Positions 1-6,777 of a DNA stretch of 10,873 nt are shown here, in pieces. The stretch's first letter is position 1. Every line of letters begins with the position of its first letter. Below the pieces are notes generated by a model, which saw only the letters and a program-made list of their open reading frames with translations, was not told the DNA's origin and did not search any database. Origin of the DNA: an uncultured Demequina sp. (GTDB lineage Bacteria; Actinomycetota; Actinomycetes; Actinomycetales; Demequinaceae); the NCBI GenBank assembly GCA_937925595.1, contig CALALQ010000003.1:1-10873 (forward strand), read 5' to 3'. The translations under genes and the position numbers were made by a program.

Positions 1-139
1 CGGCGACCTCGAGCAGGGCCGCCTGCACGGGAGCTTCGTCCCGCGTCGCCGCCGCCACGAAGTGATGCAGTTGCTCGTACCCGACACCCGCCTCGCGCGC
101 CGCCATCGGGGCGGGCGCGGAGGTGGAGCTTCCGCGCCA
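1..139 (-). pseudogene. IS701-family-like transposase fragment (N-terminal part, 5'-truncated, runs off window)
   Basis: A minus-strand open frame with no stop runs from inside the end of the dehydrogenase gene to the left edge. From the ATG at 106 it encodes a segment beginning MAAREAGVGYEQLHHFVAAA, followed by TRDEAPVQAALLEVA. By recall this matches the region after the RKS-x-x-PMAAR motif of alphaproteobacterial IS701 transposases (PMAAR, then YDQLHHF, then a GxWDxAPLEAxLL stretch). The Trp of the WD pair is Arg here (CGG, one transition from TGG). An intact IS701 transposase carries several dozen further N-terminal residues, which would have to lie inside the dehydrogenase gene, and the residues encoded upstream of 106 do not resemble them. 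It is therefore most likely a truncated remnant, though the DDE domain could continue to the left. The alternative is an unrelated short gene starting at 106; no clear ribosome binding site precedes that ATG. Family call is from memory of the family, not a search. Confidence 0.45.
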
Positions 140-164
140 CCCGGAGGACGGCCCGAGCCCCGCT

Positions 165-1100
165 TCAGGCGCGCTGCAGGTCGGTCGTCGCCCGCTGGAG
201 AGCGACGATCAGGGCGTCTCTCCTGGCCGCGAGGTCCGCCGTGGTCCGCTCTCCCACATGCGTGCGGACGCCCTCGGCGAGTTGCTGTGCCAGGCTCTCG
301 TCGAGATGCAGGACACCAAGGTCGTCCCACCAGCGGTTGAAGCTCGGCGTGTACCGCTCACAGAAGGCGGCGATCCCGCCGGCGCCGGCCCCGAGGTGGA
401 ACAGCATCGTGGGCCCCATCGCCGCCCAGCGAAGCCCCGGGCCAGCCCAGACGGCCTTGTCCACGTCCTCGACGCTGGCTACGCCCGATTTGACGAGATG
501 CAGCGCTTCCCGCCACAGCGCCGCCTGCAGGCGGTTCGCGACGTGCCCGGGCACTTCCTTCTGCACGCGTATCGTCACCTTGCCGACGGCCTGGTAGAAC
601 CGCTCGGCCTCCTCGGCGACACCCTCAGCAGTCGCCGCGTTCGCGAGGACCTCGACGAGCGGAATGAGGTGGGGCGGGTTGAACGGATGGCCGAGGACGA
701 AGCGTGCAGGATTCTGCCAGCCATCCTGCATCTCGGTGAGTGTCAATCCCGAGGCCGATGACGCGACGACGGCGGTCGGCTTGAGAGCCGGCTCGATCGC
801 CTCGTAGAGCGCCTTCTTGATCTCGATCCGCTCGGGCGCGTTTTCTTGAACGAAATCCGCGTCCTTCACGGCGTCCGCCGCCGATGCGTGAAAGGTGAGA
901 GTGCCCGGCGCACCATCCTTCACGAGGCCGAGCGCCTCGAGCGCCGGCCAGGCGACCTTCACGTAGTCCCGCGTCGCGGCCTCCGCCGTCTCAAGCGGAT
1001 CGTACACCGCGACGTTCCGCCCGGACGCGAGGAACAGCGCCGTCCAGCTCATCCCGATCACGCCGGCCCCCAGAACGGCGGTGTTGCTGAAGTCTGTCAT
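165..1100 (-). CDS. lcdH: L-carnitine 3-dehydrogenase (3-hydroxyacyl-CoA dehydrogenase fold)
   Basis: A 311-residue cytoplasmic NAD-dependent dehydrogenase, likely oxidising L-carnitine to 3-dehydrocarnitine. The Rossmann motif GAGVIG is at residues 11-16, and Asp34 at the end of the second strand favours NAD over NADP. The catalytic Ser-His-Glu set of the 3-hydroxyacyl-CoA dehydrogenase superfamily is visible: SSASG at 114-118, His138 in GHPFNPPH, and Glu150 twelve residues on. The C-terminal segment GLRWAAMGPTMLFHLGAG (222-239) is typical of carnitine dehydrogenases rather than fatty-acid enzymes. The ATG at 1100 follows a good GGAGAAGG site; longer in-frame extension runs into the upstream gene in another frame and is not real. 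It lacks the C-terminal betainyl-CoA thioesterase domain carried by some rhizobial homologues (about 500 residues). It is the last gene of the operon, 38 bases after the second BKACE. A related 3-hydroxy acid dehydrogenase role is possible if the operon substrate is not carnitine itself. Also called cdhA in Pseudomonas. Confidence 0.85.
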   Translation of the reverse strand: MTDFSNTAVLGAGVIGMSWTALFLASGRNVAVYDPLETAEAATRDYVKVAWPALEALGLVKDGAPGTLTFHASAADAVKDADFVQENAPERIEIKKALYEAIEPALKPTAVVASSASGLTLTEMQDGWQNPARFVLGHPFNPPHLIPLVEVLANAATAEGVAEEAERFYQAVGKVTIRVQKEVPGHVANRLQAALWREALHLVKSGVASVEDVDKAVWAGPGLRWAAMGPTMLFHLGAGAGGIAAFCERYTPSFNRWWDDLGVLHLDESLAQQLAEGVRTHVGERTTADLAARRDALIVALQRATTDLQRA

Positions 1101-1138
1101 CGAAGAATCCTTCTCCCTGACCAAGTCCCCCCCCCCGC

Positions 1139-2068
1139 TCAGAAAGCGACACGGTCTCCACCCTTCAGCCCGAGCCGTTCCCGCGCTTCGCTGGGGGTAG
1201 CGACCGTCAGCCCGAGGTTCTCGATGATCGCGCGGATCTTGGTGACCTGCTCTGCGTTGGACCGCGCCTTCCGGCCGGGGCCGATGTAGAGGCTGTCCTC
1301 CAGGCCGACGCGGACATTCCCGCCGAGCAGCACGGCCTGTGTCGTGAAGGGAATCTGGTGCCTCCCGGCCGCCAGGACCGACCACTCGTAGTCCGAGCCG
1401 AACAGCTTCTGCGCGACGGTGTGCATGTGCATGAGGTTGTCGAGATCGGCACCGACCCCGCCCAGGATCCCGAACACCATCTGGATGAAGAACGGCGGCT
1501 TGATCCATCCCTGATCCAGAACCCAGGCGAGATTATACAGGTGACCGAGGTCGTAGCACTCGAACTCGAACTTTGTCCCGTGCCCTTGCCCAAGCTCCTT
1601 CACGACATATTCGATGTCGCTGAACGTGTTCTTGAAGACGAAGTCCCTCGTCATTTCGAGAAACGCCGGCTCCCAGGCGTGCTTCCAACTCGTGTACTTG
1701 GCCGCCATGGGGAAGATGCCGAAGTTCATCGATCCGACGTTCAGGGACGCCATCTCGGGGCTCGCCCTGACGGCGGCTCGCAGCCGCTCTTCGCGGGACA
1801 TCCCGAGGCCGCCGCCCGTGGAGATGTTGATGACCGCGTCGGTCGACTGCTTGATGACCGGCAGGAATTCCATGAACACTTCGGCCCGCGGGTCGGGCTT
1901 GCCGTTCTCCGGATTCCTCGCATGCAGATGGATGATCGACGCGCCCGCTTCCGCCGCCTCGATCGACGCCTGCGCGATCTCGCTCGGCGTGATCGGTAGC
2001 GCGTCCGACATCGTCGGCGTATGGATGCCGCCGGTGGGGGCGCAGGTGATGATGACCGACTTCGCCAT
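1139..2068 (-). CDS. BKACE family beta-keto acid cleavage enzyme (DUF849), substrate unknown
   Basis: A 309-residue protein of the BKACE/DUF849 family (3-keto-5-aminohexanoate cleavage type). These Zn-dependent TIM-barrel enzymes condense a beta-keto acid with acetyl-CoA and release acetoacetate and a new acyl-CoA. The metal-binding HxH is His47-Leu-His49 (sequence IIHLHARNPENGKP), and the late [11 protein letters not shown] block supplies the conserved Glu. It is clearly distinct from its neighbour: the middle reads FECYDLGHLYNLAWVLDQGW, and MVFGILGGVGAD replaces the [12 protein letters not shown] of the carnitine-type enzyme, so the acyl-binding pocket should differ. The ATG at 2068 shares one base with the upstream gene's TGA (TGATG) and follows AAGGAGAG, implying translational coupling. 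The family is often mislabelled as 3-keto-5-aminohexanoate cleavage protein; no lysine-fermentation genes are here to support that. Function beyond the family reaction is not assignable from sequence. Confidence 0.88.
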   Translation of the reverse strand: MAKSVIITCAPTGGIHTPTMSDALPITPSEIAQASIEAAEAGASIIHLHARNPENGKPDPRAEVFMEFLPVIKQSTDAVINISTGGGLGMSREERLRAAVRASPEMASLNVGSMNFGIFPMAAKYTSWKHAWEPAFLEMTRDFVFKNTFSDIEYVVKELGQGHGTKFEFECYDLGHLYNLAWVLDQGWIKPPFFIQMVFGILGGVGADLDNLMHMHTVAQKLFGSDYEWSVLAAGRHQIPFTTQAVLLGGNVRVGLEDSLYIGPGRKARSNAEQVTKIRAIIENLGLTVATPSEARERLGLKGGDRVAF

Positions 2069-2958
2069 CAGCTTCTCTCCTTCAGGCCGAGCTTTACGCG
2101 CGCCTCTGCCGGCGTGAGCGGCCGGGCGCCCATCCGCACGATGATCTCCGTCGCCCGCTCCGTGAGGGACGCGTTGGTGGCGTAGACGCCTTTCTCAAGC
2201 CAGAGATTGTCCTCGAGGCCGACACGCACGTTACCCCCGAGAAGCACGGCCTGGGCGACCATCGGCATCTGCATGCGCCCGATGCCGAAGCCGGACCAGA
2301 TCGCCTCCTTCGGGATGTTCTCGGCCATCAGCTTCATGGTCGCCGTGTCGGCCGGCGCGCCCCACGGAATTCCGAGACAGACCTGGATGAGGGGTTTCGA
2401 ATCGAGCAGGCCTTCGTTCATCAGCTGCTTCACGAACCAGAGGTGGCCGGTATCGAAGACCTCCAGCTCCGGCTTGACGCCGAGCTGTCTGATGCGCTTC
2501 GCCAGTGCACGCACATGCGCCGGCGTGTTGACGAAGACGAAGTTCCCGTCGCCGAAGTTGAGTGTCCCGCAATCGAGGCTGCAGATCTCCGGGAGCAGCT
2601 CCTCGATGTGAGGCAGTCGCGCGAGCGGTCCCACCAGATCCGACGACGGATCGAAGCGGATCGGGTCCTCATCCGGCCCGAGCGCGAGATCGCCGCCCAT
2701 ACCGGTGGTCAGGTTGATGATGACGTCGGTGTCGGACGACCGGATACGATCGACGACCTCGCGATAGAGGCGCACATCGCGACTGCCCTTGCCCGTTTCG
2801 GGATCGCGGACATGGCAATGCGCGATCGCCGCACCCGCCTTCGCAGCCTCGATCGCCGCTTCGGCGATTTCTTTCGGCGTGACGGGGATGGCGGGGTGCT
2901 TTCCGACCGTATTGCCGGCGCCCGTGACGGCACACGTCACGATGACTTCCTGATTCAT
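2068..2958 (-). CDS. cdhC: Dehydrocarnitine cleavage enzyme-like BKACE (DUF849)
   Basis: A 296-residue BKACE enzyme that very probably converts 3-dehydrocarnitine plus acetyl-CoA into acetoacetate and betainyl-CoA. Metal-binding HxH is His47-Cys-His49 in [17 protein letters not shown], followed by [14 protein letters not shown] and by [34 protein letters not shown] and [14 protein letters not shown]. This set of blocks is, by recall, nearly that of characterised dehydrocarnitine-cleaving BKACEs. I chose the ATG at 2958 rather than an in-frame GTG at 2997: [10 protein letters not shown] aligns with the start of the neighbouring BKACE ([10 protein letters not shown]), giving identical HxH positions, and the 13 extra residues are unlike the family. 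The AAGAGAA ribosome site is modest. It lies after a 134-base spacer with two stem-loops downstream of the binding-protein gene and is coupled to the second BKACE by a one-base stop/start overlap. Confidence 0.88.
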   Translation of the reverse strand: MNQEVIVTCAVTGAGNTVGKHPAIPVTPKEIAEAAIEAAKAGAAIAHCHVRDPETGKGSRDVRLYREVVDRIRSSDTDVIINLTTGMGGDLALGPDEDPIRFDPSSDLVGPLARLPHIEELLPEICSLDCGTLNFGDGNFVFVNTPAHVRALAKRIRQLGVKPELEVFDTGHLWFVKQLMNEGLLDSKPLIQVCLGIPWGAPADTATMKLMAENIPKEAIWSGFGIGRMQMPMVAQAVLLGGNVRVGLEDNLWLEKGVYATNASLTERATEIIVRMGARPLTPAEARVKLGLKERS

Positions 2959-2989
2959 TGCGTTCTCTTGCGCGCGAACGTCCACCGCC

Positions 2990-3010
2990 GGGCGCACTCA
3001 GGGTGCGCCC
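2990..3010 (-). other. Intercistronic stem-loop upstream of cdhC
   Basis: A perfect 8-bp inverted repeat, GGGCGCAC / GTGCGCCC with a 5-base loop, lies in the spacer between the binding-protein gene and the cdhC-like gene. It has no T-run on either side, so it is not a classic Rho-independent terminator. Together with the hairpin at 3043-3072 it could protect the upstream message from 3' exonucleases or damp read-through, as often found after binding-protein genes that need higher expression than their partners. The pairing is seen; the role is inference. Confidence 0.45.
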
Positions 3011-3042
3011 AGAGACGAATTTCGATTTGTGCGGGAAGATGG

Positions 3043-3072
3043 CCGGACCGGGCCGGAAGACGGCCGATCCGG
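3043..3072 (-). other. Intercistronic stem-loop just after the binding-protein gene
   Basis: An imperfect hairpin 21 bases after the stop of the binding-protein gene. The outer arms CCGGA/TCCGG (3043-3047 with 3068-3072) enclose an inner stem GGCCG/CGGCC (3051-3055 with 3061-3065) with a 5-base loop and a small internal loop. It lacks a following T-run. It is a candidate 3'-end stabiliser or Rho-dependent stop limiting expression of the catabolic genes relative to the binding protein. Confidence 0.4.
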
Positions 3073-3092
3073 CAACAGTTACCTCAGCACTC

Positions 3093-4625
3093 TTACTTGC
3101 ACTCGACGTTTCTCAGGTCGACGCGGTTCGTGTCGATGTGGGGCTTGTATCCAGTGCAGTTCTTTCGCATACCGGCGATCACGCCGGCGAAGACCGGGGT
3201 GATCGCGCCCCCCTGCTCGGTCAGCATGCGCTGGGCTTCCTGATAGAGGTAGCGCCGCTGTTCGGGATCGACGGTGGCTGCGGCCCTCTTCAGGAGATCG
3301 TCGTAGTCGGGCCGCTTCCAGTGCGTCTCGTTCCAGGCCGAAGAGCTCTCGAAGGTCAGCGCGAGTGCCGAGGACGGGGGCCGCGGACCGAGATAGGACG
3401 AGAAGAAGGGCTTCTTCATCCACACGTCGTCCCAGAAGCTCTCGGTCGGCGTGTTGATGATGTTGACCTTGATCCCGGCCTCGGCCGCCATCTGAGCATA
3501 AGCCTGCCCGAGGAGATCGATCCCCGGGAAGTGCTTCGCCGTGTAGAGGTCGACCTCGATGCCGTCAGGATAGCCGGCCTCGGCGAGCAACTGCTTGGCC
3601 CGGGCGATGTCCTGCGGAATGATGTCGTGGCGGTAGGCGTCGGGGCTGCTCGGCGGGATCGGGTTGTCGTTGCCTGGCTCGCCGAAGCCGAACACGGCCG
3701 TCTGCACCATCGCGTTCCGGTCGACGACGATCTTCATCGCTTCCCGAACGCGCGGGTCGTCGAACGGCTTCGCGTCGGTCTCCATGGCGAGGTACAGGGC
3801 AAATCCGCCGCCCTCGGACATCAGGAGTTCGACGTCGGGATTCGACTTCAGCGGTGCGACGGCGGTCGGATCGACGACCAGATCGACATCGATCTGGCCC
3901 GACATCAACGCGGCCATGCGGGTCATCGGCTCGACGATAAGCGTGGTCTCGATGCACCTGGCCTTCGGCAGTCCTTCCTGCCAGTAGGTCTCGTTCCGCT
4001 CATAGACGCGGCGAGGCTGGTTCGGTTTGAACTCCTTCACCTTGAAGGGACCCGTTCCGACCGGACGGGTGTTGAGCTCCTCGGTGGTGGAGCCGTCGGG
4101 AACGATCACGGCCGCCCTGGTGGAGAGGATGATCGGCAGCTCCGCGATGGGCTCCTTGCCTGTAAACCGTACGGTGTACTTGTCGACCGCCTCGATCCCC
4201 TCCGGGTCGATGACGCTCAGCTCAGGCCGGGCGGGTGAGTTCGTCTTCTCGTCGAGAAGCCGCTTGTACGTGTAGACCACGTCGGCGCTGGTGAACTCAC
4301 GCCCGTCGTGGAACTTGACGCCTTCGCGGAGATGGAAGGTCCACGACCTCGCGTCTTCGCTCGGCTCCCAGGAGGCCGCTAGAACCGGGATCGGGGTGAA
4401 CTGGTTGTCGAGAGCGATCAGTGGCTCGTAGATGTTGCGGGCGATTACGGAATCGCCCGTGTCGGTCATGTACGCCGGATCTGCCGATTCCTTTTCACCG
4501 CGGCTTTCGAAGAGGCCGACCTTCACACACTCGTCGTCCGCGAACGCCGCCTGATGACCCGAGAGAAGGCCGAGTATTACCGTCGCCAGACCGTAGATCA
4601 GTCCGCGCTTGAATGAATTTCGCAT
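3093..4625 (-). CDS. Family-5 (peptide/opine-type) ABC transporter periplasmic binding protein
   Basis: A 510-residue extracellular solute-binding protein of the DppA/OppA family (SBP_bac_5). Residues 1-29 form a Sec signal peptide: basic MRNSFKR, a hydrophobic core and an AFA cleavage site before Asp30. There is no lipobox. Family features include the early NIYEPLIAL, the WTFHLREGVKFHDG block (95-108), VVYTYKRLLD, VGTGPFKV (189-196), NETYW (211-215), and the C-terminal PVFAGVIAGMRKN. Cysteines at 33, 224, 490 and 509 could form disulfides in the periplasm; the last is the penultimate residue. It delivers substrate to the permease/ATPase encoded just upstream. Family-5 proteins bind peptides but also opines, nickel, sugars and amino-acid derivatives, so the ligand cannot be read off; the downstream genes point to carnitine, an acylcarnitine or another quaternary-amine beta-hydroxy acid. 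The ATG at 4625 is preceded by GGGGATGG. Confidence 0.9.
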   Translation of the reverse strand: MRNSFKRGLIYGLATVILGLLSGHQAAFADDECVKVGLFESRGEKESADPAYMTDTGDSVIARNIYEPLIALDNQFTPIPVLAASWEPSEDARSWTFHLREGVKFHDGREFTSADVVYTYKRLLDEKTNSPARPELSVIDPEGIEAVDKYTVRFTGKEPIAELPIILSTRAAVIVPDGSTTEELNTRPVGTGPFKVKEFKPNQPRRVYERNETYWQEGLPKARCIETTLIVEPMTRMAALMSGQIDVDLVVDPTAVAPLKSNPDVELLMSEGGGFALYLAMETDAKPFDDPRVREAMKIVVDRNAMVQTAVFGFGEPGNDNPIPPSSPDAYRHDIIPQDIARAKQLLAEAGYPDGIEVDLYTAKHFPGIDLLGQAYAQMAAEAGIKVNIINTPTESFWDDVWMKKPFFSSYLGPRPPSSALALTFESSSAWNETHWKRPDYDDLLKRAAATVDPEQRRYLYQEAQRMLTEQGGAITPVFAGVIAGMRKNCTGYKPHIDTNRVDLRNVECK

Positions 4626-4664
4626 CGATTTCCATCCCCATTCATCGTTGATCTTGCACCAAAG

Positions 4665-4689
4665 AAGGTAACGGAACTCCCGCCACCTT
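4665..4689 (-). terminator. Candidate attenuator/terminator hairpin between ATPase and binding-protein genes
   Basis: On the minus strand AAGGT...ACCTT closes a 10-bp stem (two G-U pairs) with loop GAGTT. It is followed by CTTTGG, only a weak T-run, so termination would be partial at best. It sits in the 103-base gap between the double ATPase and the binding protein, where differing transcript levels are expected. A start-like GTG preceded by AAGGAGG lies inside it (see findings). Confidence 0.3.
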
Positions 4690-4728
4690 CCCTCCTTACC
4701 TGGGATTTCGCCCGAGTGGACCCGGCGG

Positions 4729-6777
4729 TCAGACGAGATCTCGCAGTCGCTCCACCGGGATATGGCACTTGATGTGTCCGCCCCCCTCCGTCGGGCGGGC
4801 GGGAGGAACGCTCGATTCGCACACCTTGCCGAGCTGCCACGGGCACCGGCCCGCGAACGTGCATCCCCGGCTGGCAGAGGGACCCATACTCGTCTCCTTT
4901 ACCTGCCCGCCCCTTCGATCACTCGTGTAGCGTCGTGTAATGTACGGCACCGCCGAAAGCAGTACTCGCGTGTAAGGGTGATAAGGCGGCGAAAAGAGAT
5001 CGCGCGTGCTTGCGATCTGCATCAGTTGACCATGATAAAGGACGCCCACGCGGTCGGCGATGTTTCTCACGACGGCGAGGTCGTGCGAGATGAACAGCAT
5101 CGCGACGTTGTGTTCTTCCCGCAAGCGGACCAGAAGATCGATGATGCTCGCCTGGACGGACACATCGAGCGCCGACAGGACCTCGTCGCAGAGAACGAGC
5201 TTCGGATTGACCGCAAGAGCCCGCGCGATCGCGACGCGCTGTCGCTCGCCACCGGACAACTGGTTCGGATACCGGTCGGCGTAGCTCGCGTCCAAACGGA
5301 CGTCGTTCAGCGCCCGGACGATCACCTCGCGGTTGTCCCGCGGCGCATCGGGATAGAAGAACCGGATCTGACGATCGAGGATCGCTCCGATGTGTTTGCG
5401 CGGGTTGAGCGACGCGTCCGGATTCTGGAAGATGAACTGGATCTCGCGGCGCAGATCGCCGCTGCGTCGGTTCACCTCTCCGGCGAGGTCCGCTCCCTCG
5501 AAGCGAATACGCCCTGACTCCGGCCGGATCAGTCCGCTGATCGCGCGGGCGATCGTGGACTTGCCGCTTCCGGACTCGCCGACGAGGGCGAAGATCTCTC
5601 CACGCCGTATCGAGAAGCTGATCGGCGGCACAGTCGGCCTCACTGCCTCCGCGGCGCGGAATCGGCCGAGCAGGGCGTGGAGAGGTTTCCGGTAGGAGAT
5701 CGTCACGTCCTCGAGGGCGAGGAGGTCCTCCGCGCCGACGAGCCGAGCTCCACCCGAGACGACCGGCTCCGCCCGCCGCGCCTCGAGGTCAACCTCGCGA
5801 ATCCTGGAGCAGGCGACGACGTGATCAGGTCCGACGGCCGTCTGCTCGGGCGCGACGGTCGCGCAGTCTGGCGTGGCGAAGTCGCATCGCGGCTGGAACG
5901 GGCAGCCCGCGGGCAGCTCGCGTCGCCGCAGAACGCCGCGAAGTCTTCCGGACGGCCGTTCCTCCCCCTGATCAATGCAGGGAACAGAGGAGATGAGCGC
6001 CCGCGTGTAGGGGTGGCGCGGCCCGGAGAAGATGACGTGGGACGGCGCCACCTCCACCATCCGGCCGGCGTACATGACGCCGACCCGGTCCGCCATCTGC
6101 GCGAGCAGAGCCAGATCGTGCGTCACGTAGACCATCGCGACGCGCAGGCGGCTCCGCAGATCGACCAGCAGCGAGACGATCCTCTGCTGTGTCGTCACGT
6201 CGAGGCCGGTCGTCGGTTCGTCGAGAACCAGAAGCTCCGGTTCGCATGCAACCGCCATCGCGATGGTGACGCGCTGTTGCTGGCCGCCGGAGAGCTGGTG
6301 CGGATACCGATGCTGGATCTCGCGCGGATTCGGCAGTCCGACGAGATCGAGAACCTCGAGGATTCGATCCGTGTGCGCCTTCCGGTCGGCCCCTTTCCAG
6401 TGCGCCGCCAGCATCTCGCCGATCTGCTCCCCGACACGCATGCCGGGGTTGAGGGAGGTCGTCGGGTTCTGGGGCACAAAGCCGATACCCCGCCCGCGCA
6501 GCTGATCGAGCTCGGCTCGGCCCAGCGTCAGGACGCTCTCCCCCTTGAAGTGCACGGCGCCGCTGTCGACACGCGTGCCGGGACGGTGAAAGCCGAGCAA
6601 GTGATAGGACAGGGTGGACTTTCCGCACCCGGATTCACCGACAAGGCCAAAGATCTCGCTGCGCCGGACATCGAACGAGACGTCCTTCAGCACCTGCGTC
6701 CACCCGTCGCCGTCCCGATAGGAGACGTTGAGACGGGACACGGATACCAGCAACTCTTGCACAGGGCGCATCCGCAT
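4729..6777 (-). CDS. Fused double ATPase (DppD-DppF type) of a peptide-type ABC importer
   Basis: A 682-residue cytoplasmic protein with two complete ABC ATPase modules that powers the importer. Module 1 (about 10-330): Walker A GESGCGKST at 47-55, Q-loop PQNPTTSLNP, signature LSGGQQQR (162-169), Walker B LLVLDEPTTGLD (182-193), switch His220. Module 2 (about 350-682): Walker A GESGSGKST (400-408), QNPDASLNP, signature LSGGERQR (507-514), Walker B LVLCDEVLSALD (527-538), His565. Both modules end in the oligopeptide-transporter extension (HPYTR followed by a Cys-rich tail): Cys292/298/305/323 and Cys639/645/653/671, the four-Cys pattern reported to hold a 4Fe-4S cluster in Dpp ATPases. The start was set at the ATG at 6777, which overlaps the permease TGA by one base (TGATG). 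A second in-frame ATG at 6771 is possible. The open frame continues far upstream, but that part is only the permease gene read in another frame. Confidence 0.93.
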   Translation of the reverse strand: MRMRPVQELLVSVSRLNVSYRDGDGWTQVLKDVSFDVRRSEIFGLVGESGCGKSTLSYHLLGFHRPGTRVDSGAVHFKGESVLTLGRAELDQLRGRGIGFVPQNPTTSLNPGMRVGEQIGEMLAAHWKGADRKAHTDRILEVLDLVGLPNPREIQHRYPHQLSGGQQQRVTIAMAVACEPELLVLDEPTTGLDVTTQQRIVSLLVDLRSRLRVAMVYVTHDLALLAQMADRVGVMYAGRMVEVAPSHVIFSGPRHPYTRALISSVPCIDQGEERPSGRLRGVLRRRELPAGCPFQPRCDFATPDCATVAPEQTAVGPDHVVACSRIREVDLEARRAEPVVSGGARLVGAEDLLALEDVTISYRKPLHALLGRFRAAEAVRPTVPPISFSIRRGEIFALVGESGSGKSTIARAISGLIRPESGRIRFEGADLAGEVNRRSGDLRREIQFIFQNPDASLNPRKHIGAILDRQIRFFYPDAPRDNREVIVRALNDVRLDASYADRYPNQLSGGERQRVAIARALAVNPKLVLCDEVLSALDVSVQASIIDLLVRLREEHNVAMLFISHDLAVVRNIADRVGVLYHGQLMQIASTRDLFSPPYHPYTRVLLSAVPYITRRYTSDRRGGQVKETSMGPSASRGCTFAGRCPWQLGKVCESSVPPARPTEGGGHIKCHIPVERLRDLV

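Noticed and set aside
1127..1141. Slippage at the G10 tract fusing the second BKACE to the dehydrogenase
   Set aside because: The BKACE stop codon precedes the tract, so slippage there cannot extend the BKACE protein.
1101..1508. N-terminal extension of the dehydrogenase frame
   Set aside because: It overlaps the BKACE gene in a different frame and crosses the G10 tract; the Rossmann fold begins right after the ATG at 1100, which has a good ribosome site.
2958..4238. A 426-codon plus-strand open frame opposite the binding-protein and BKACE genes
   Set aside because: It is the antisense shadow of GC-rich genes with clear family motifs on the minus strand; the translation is Arg/Asp/Gly/Val-rich with no recognisable domain.
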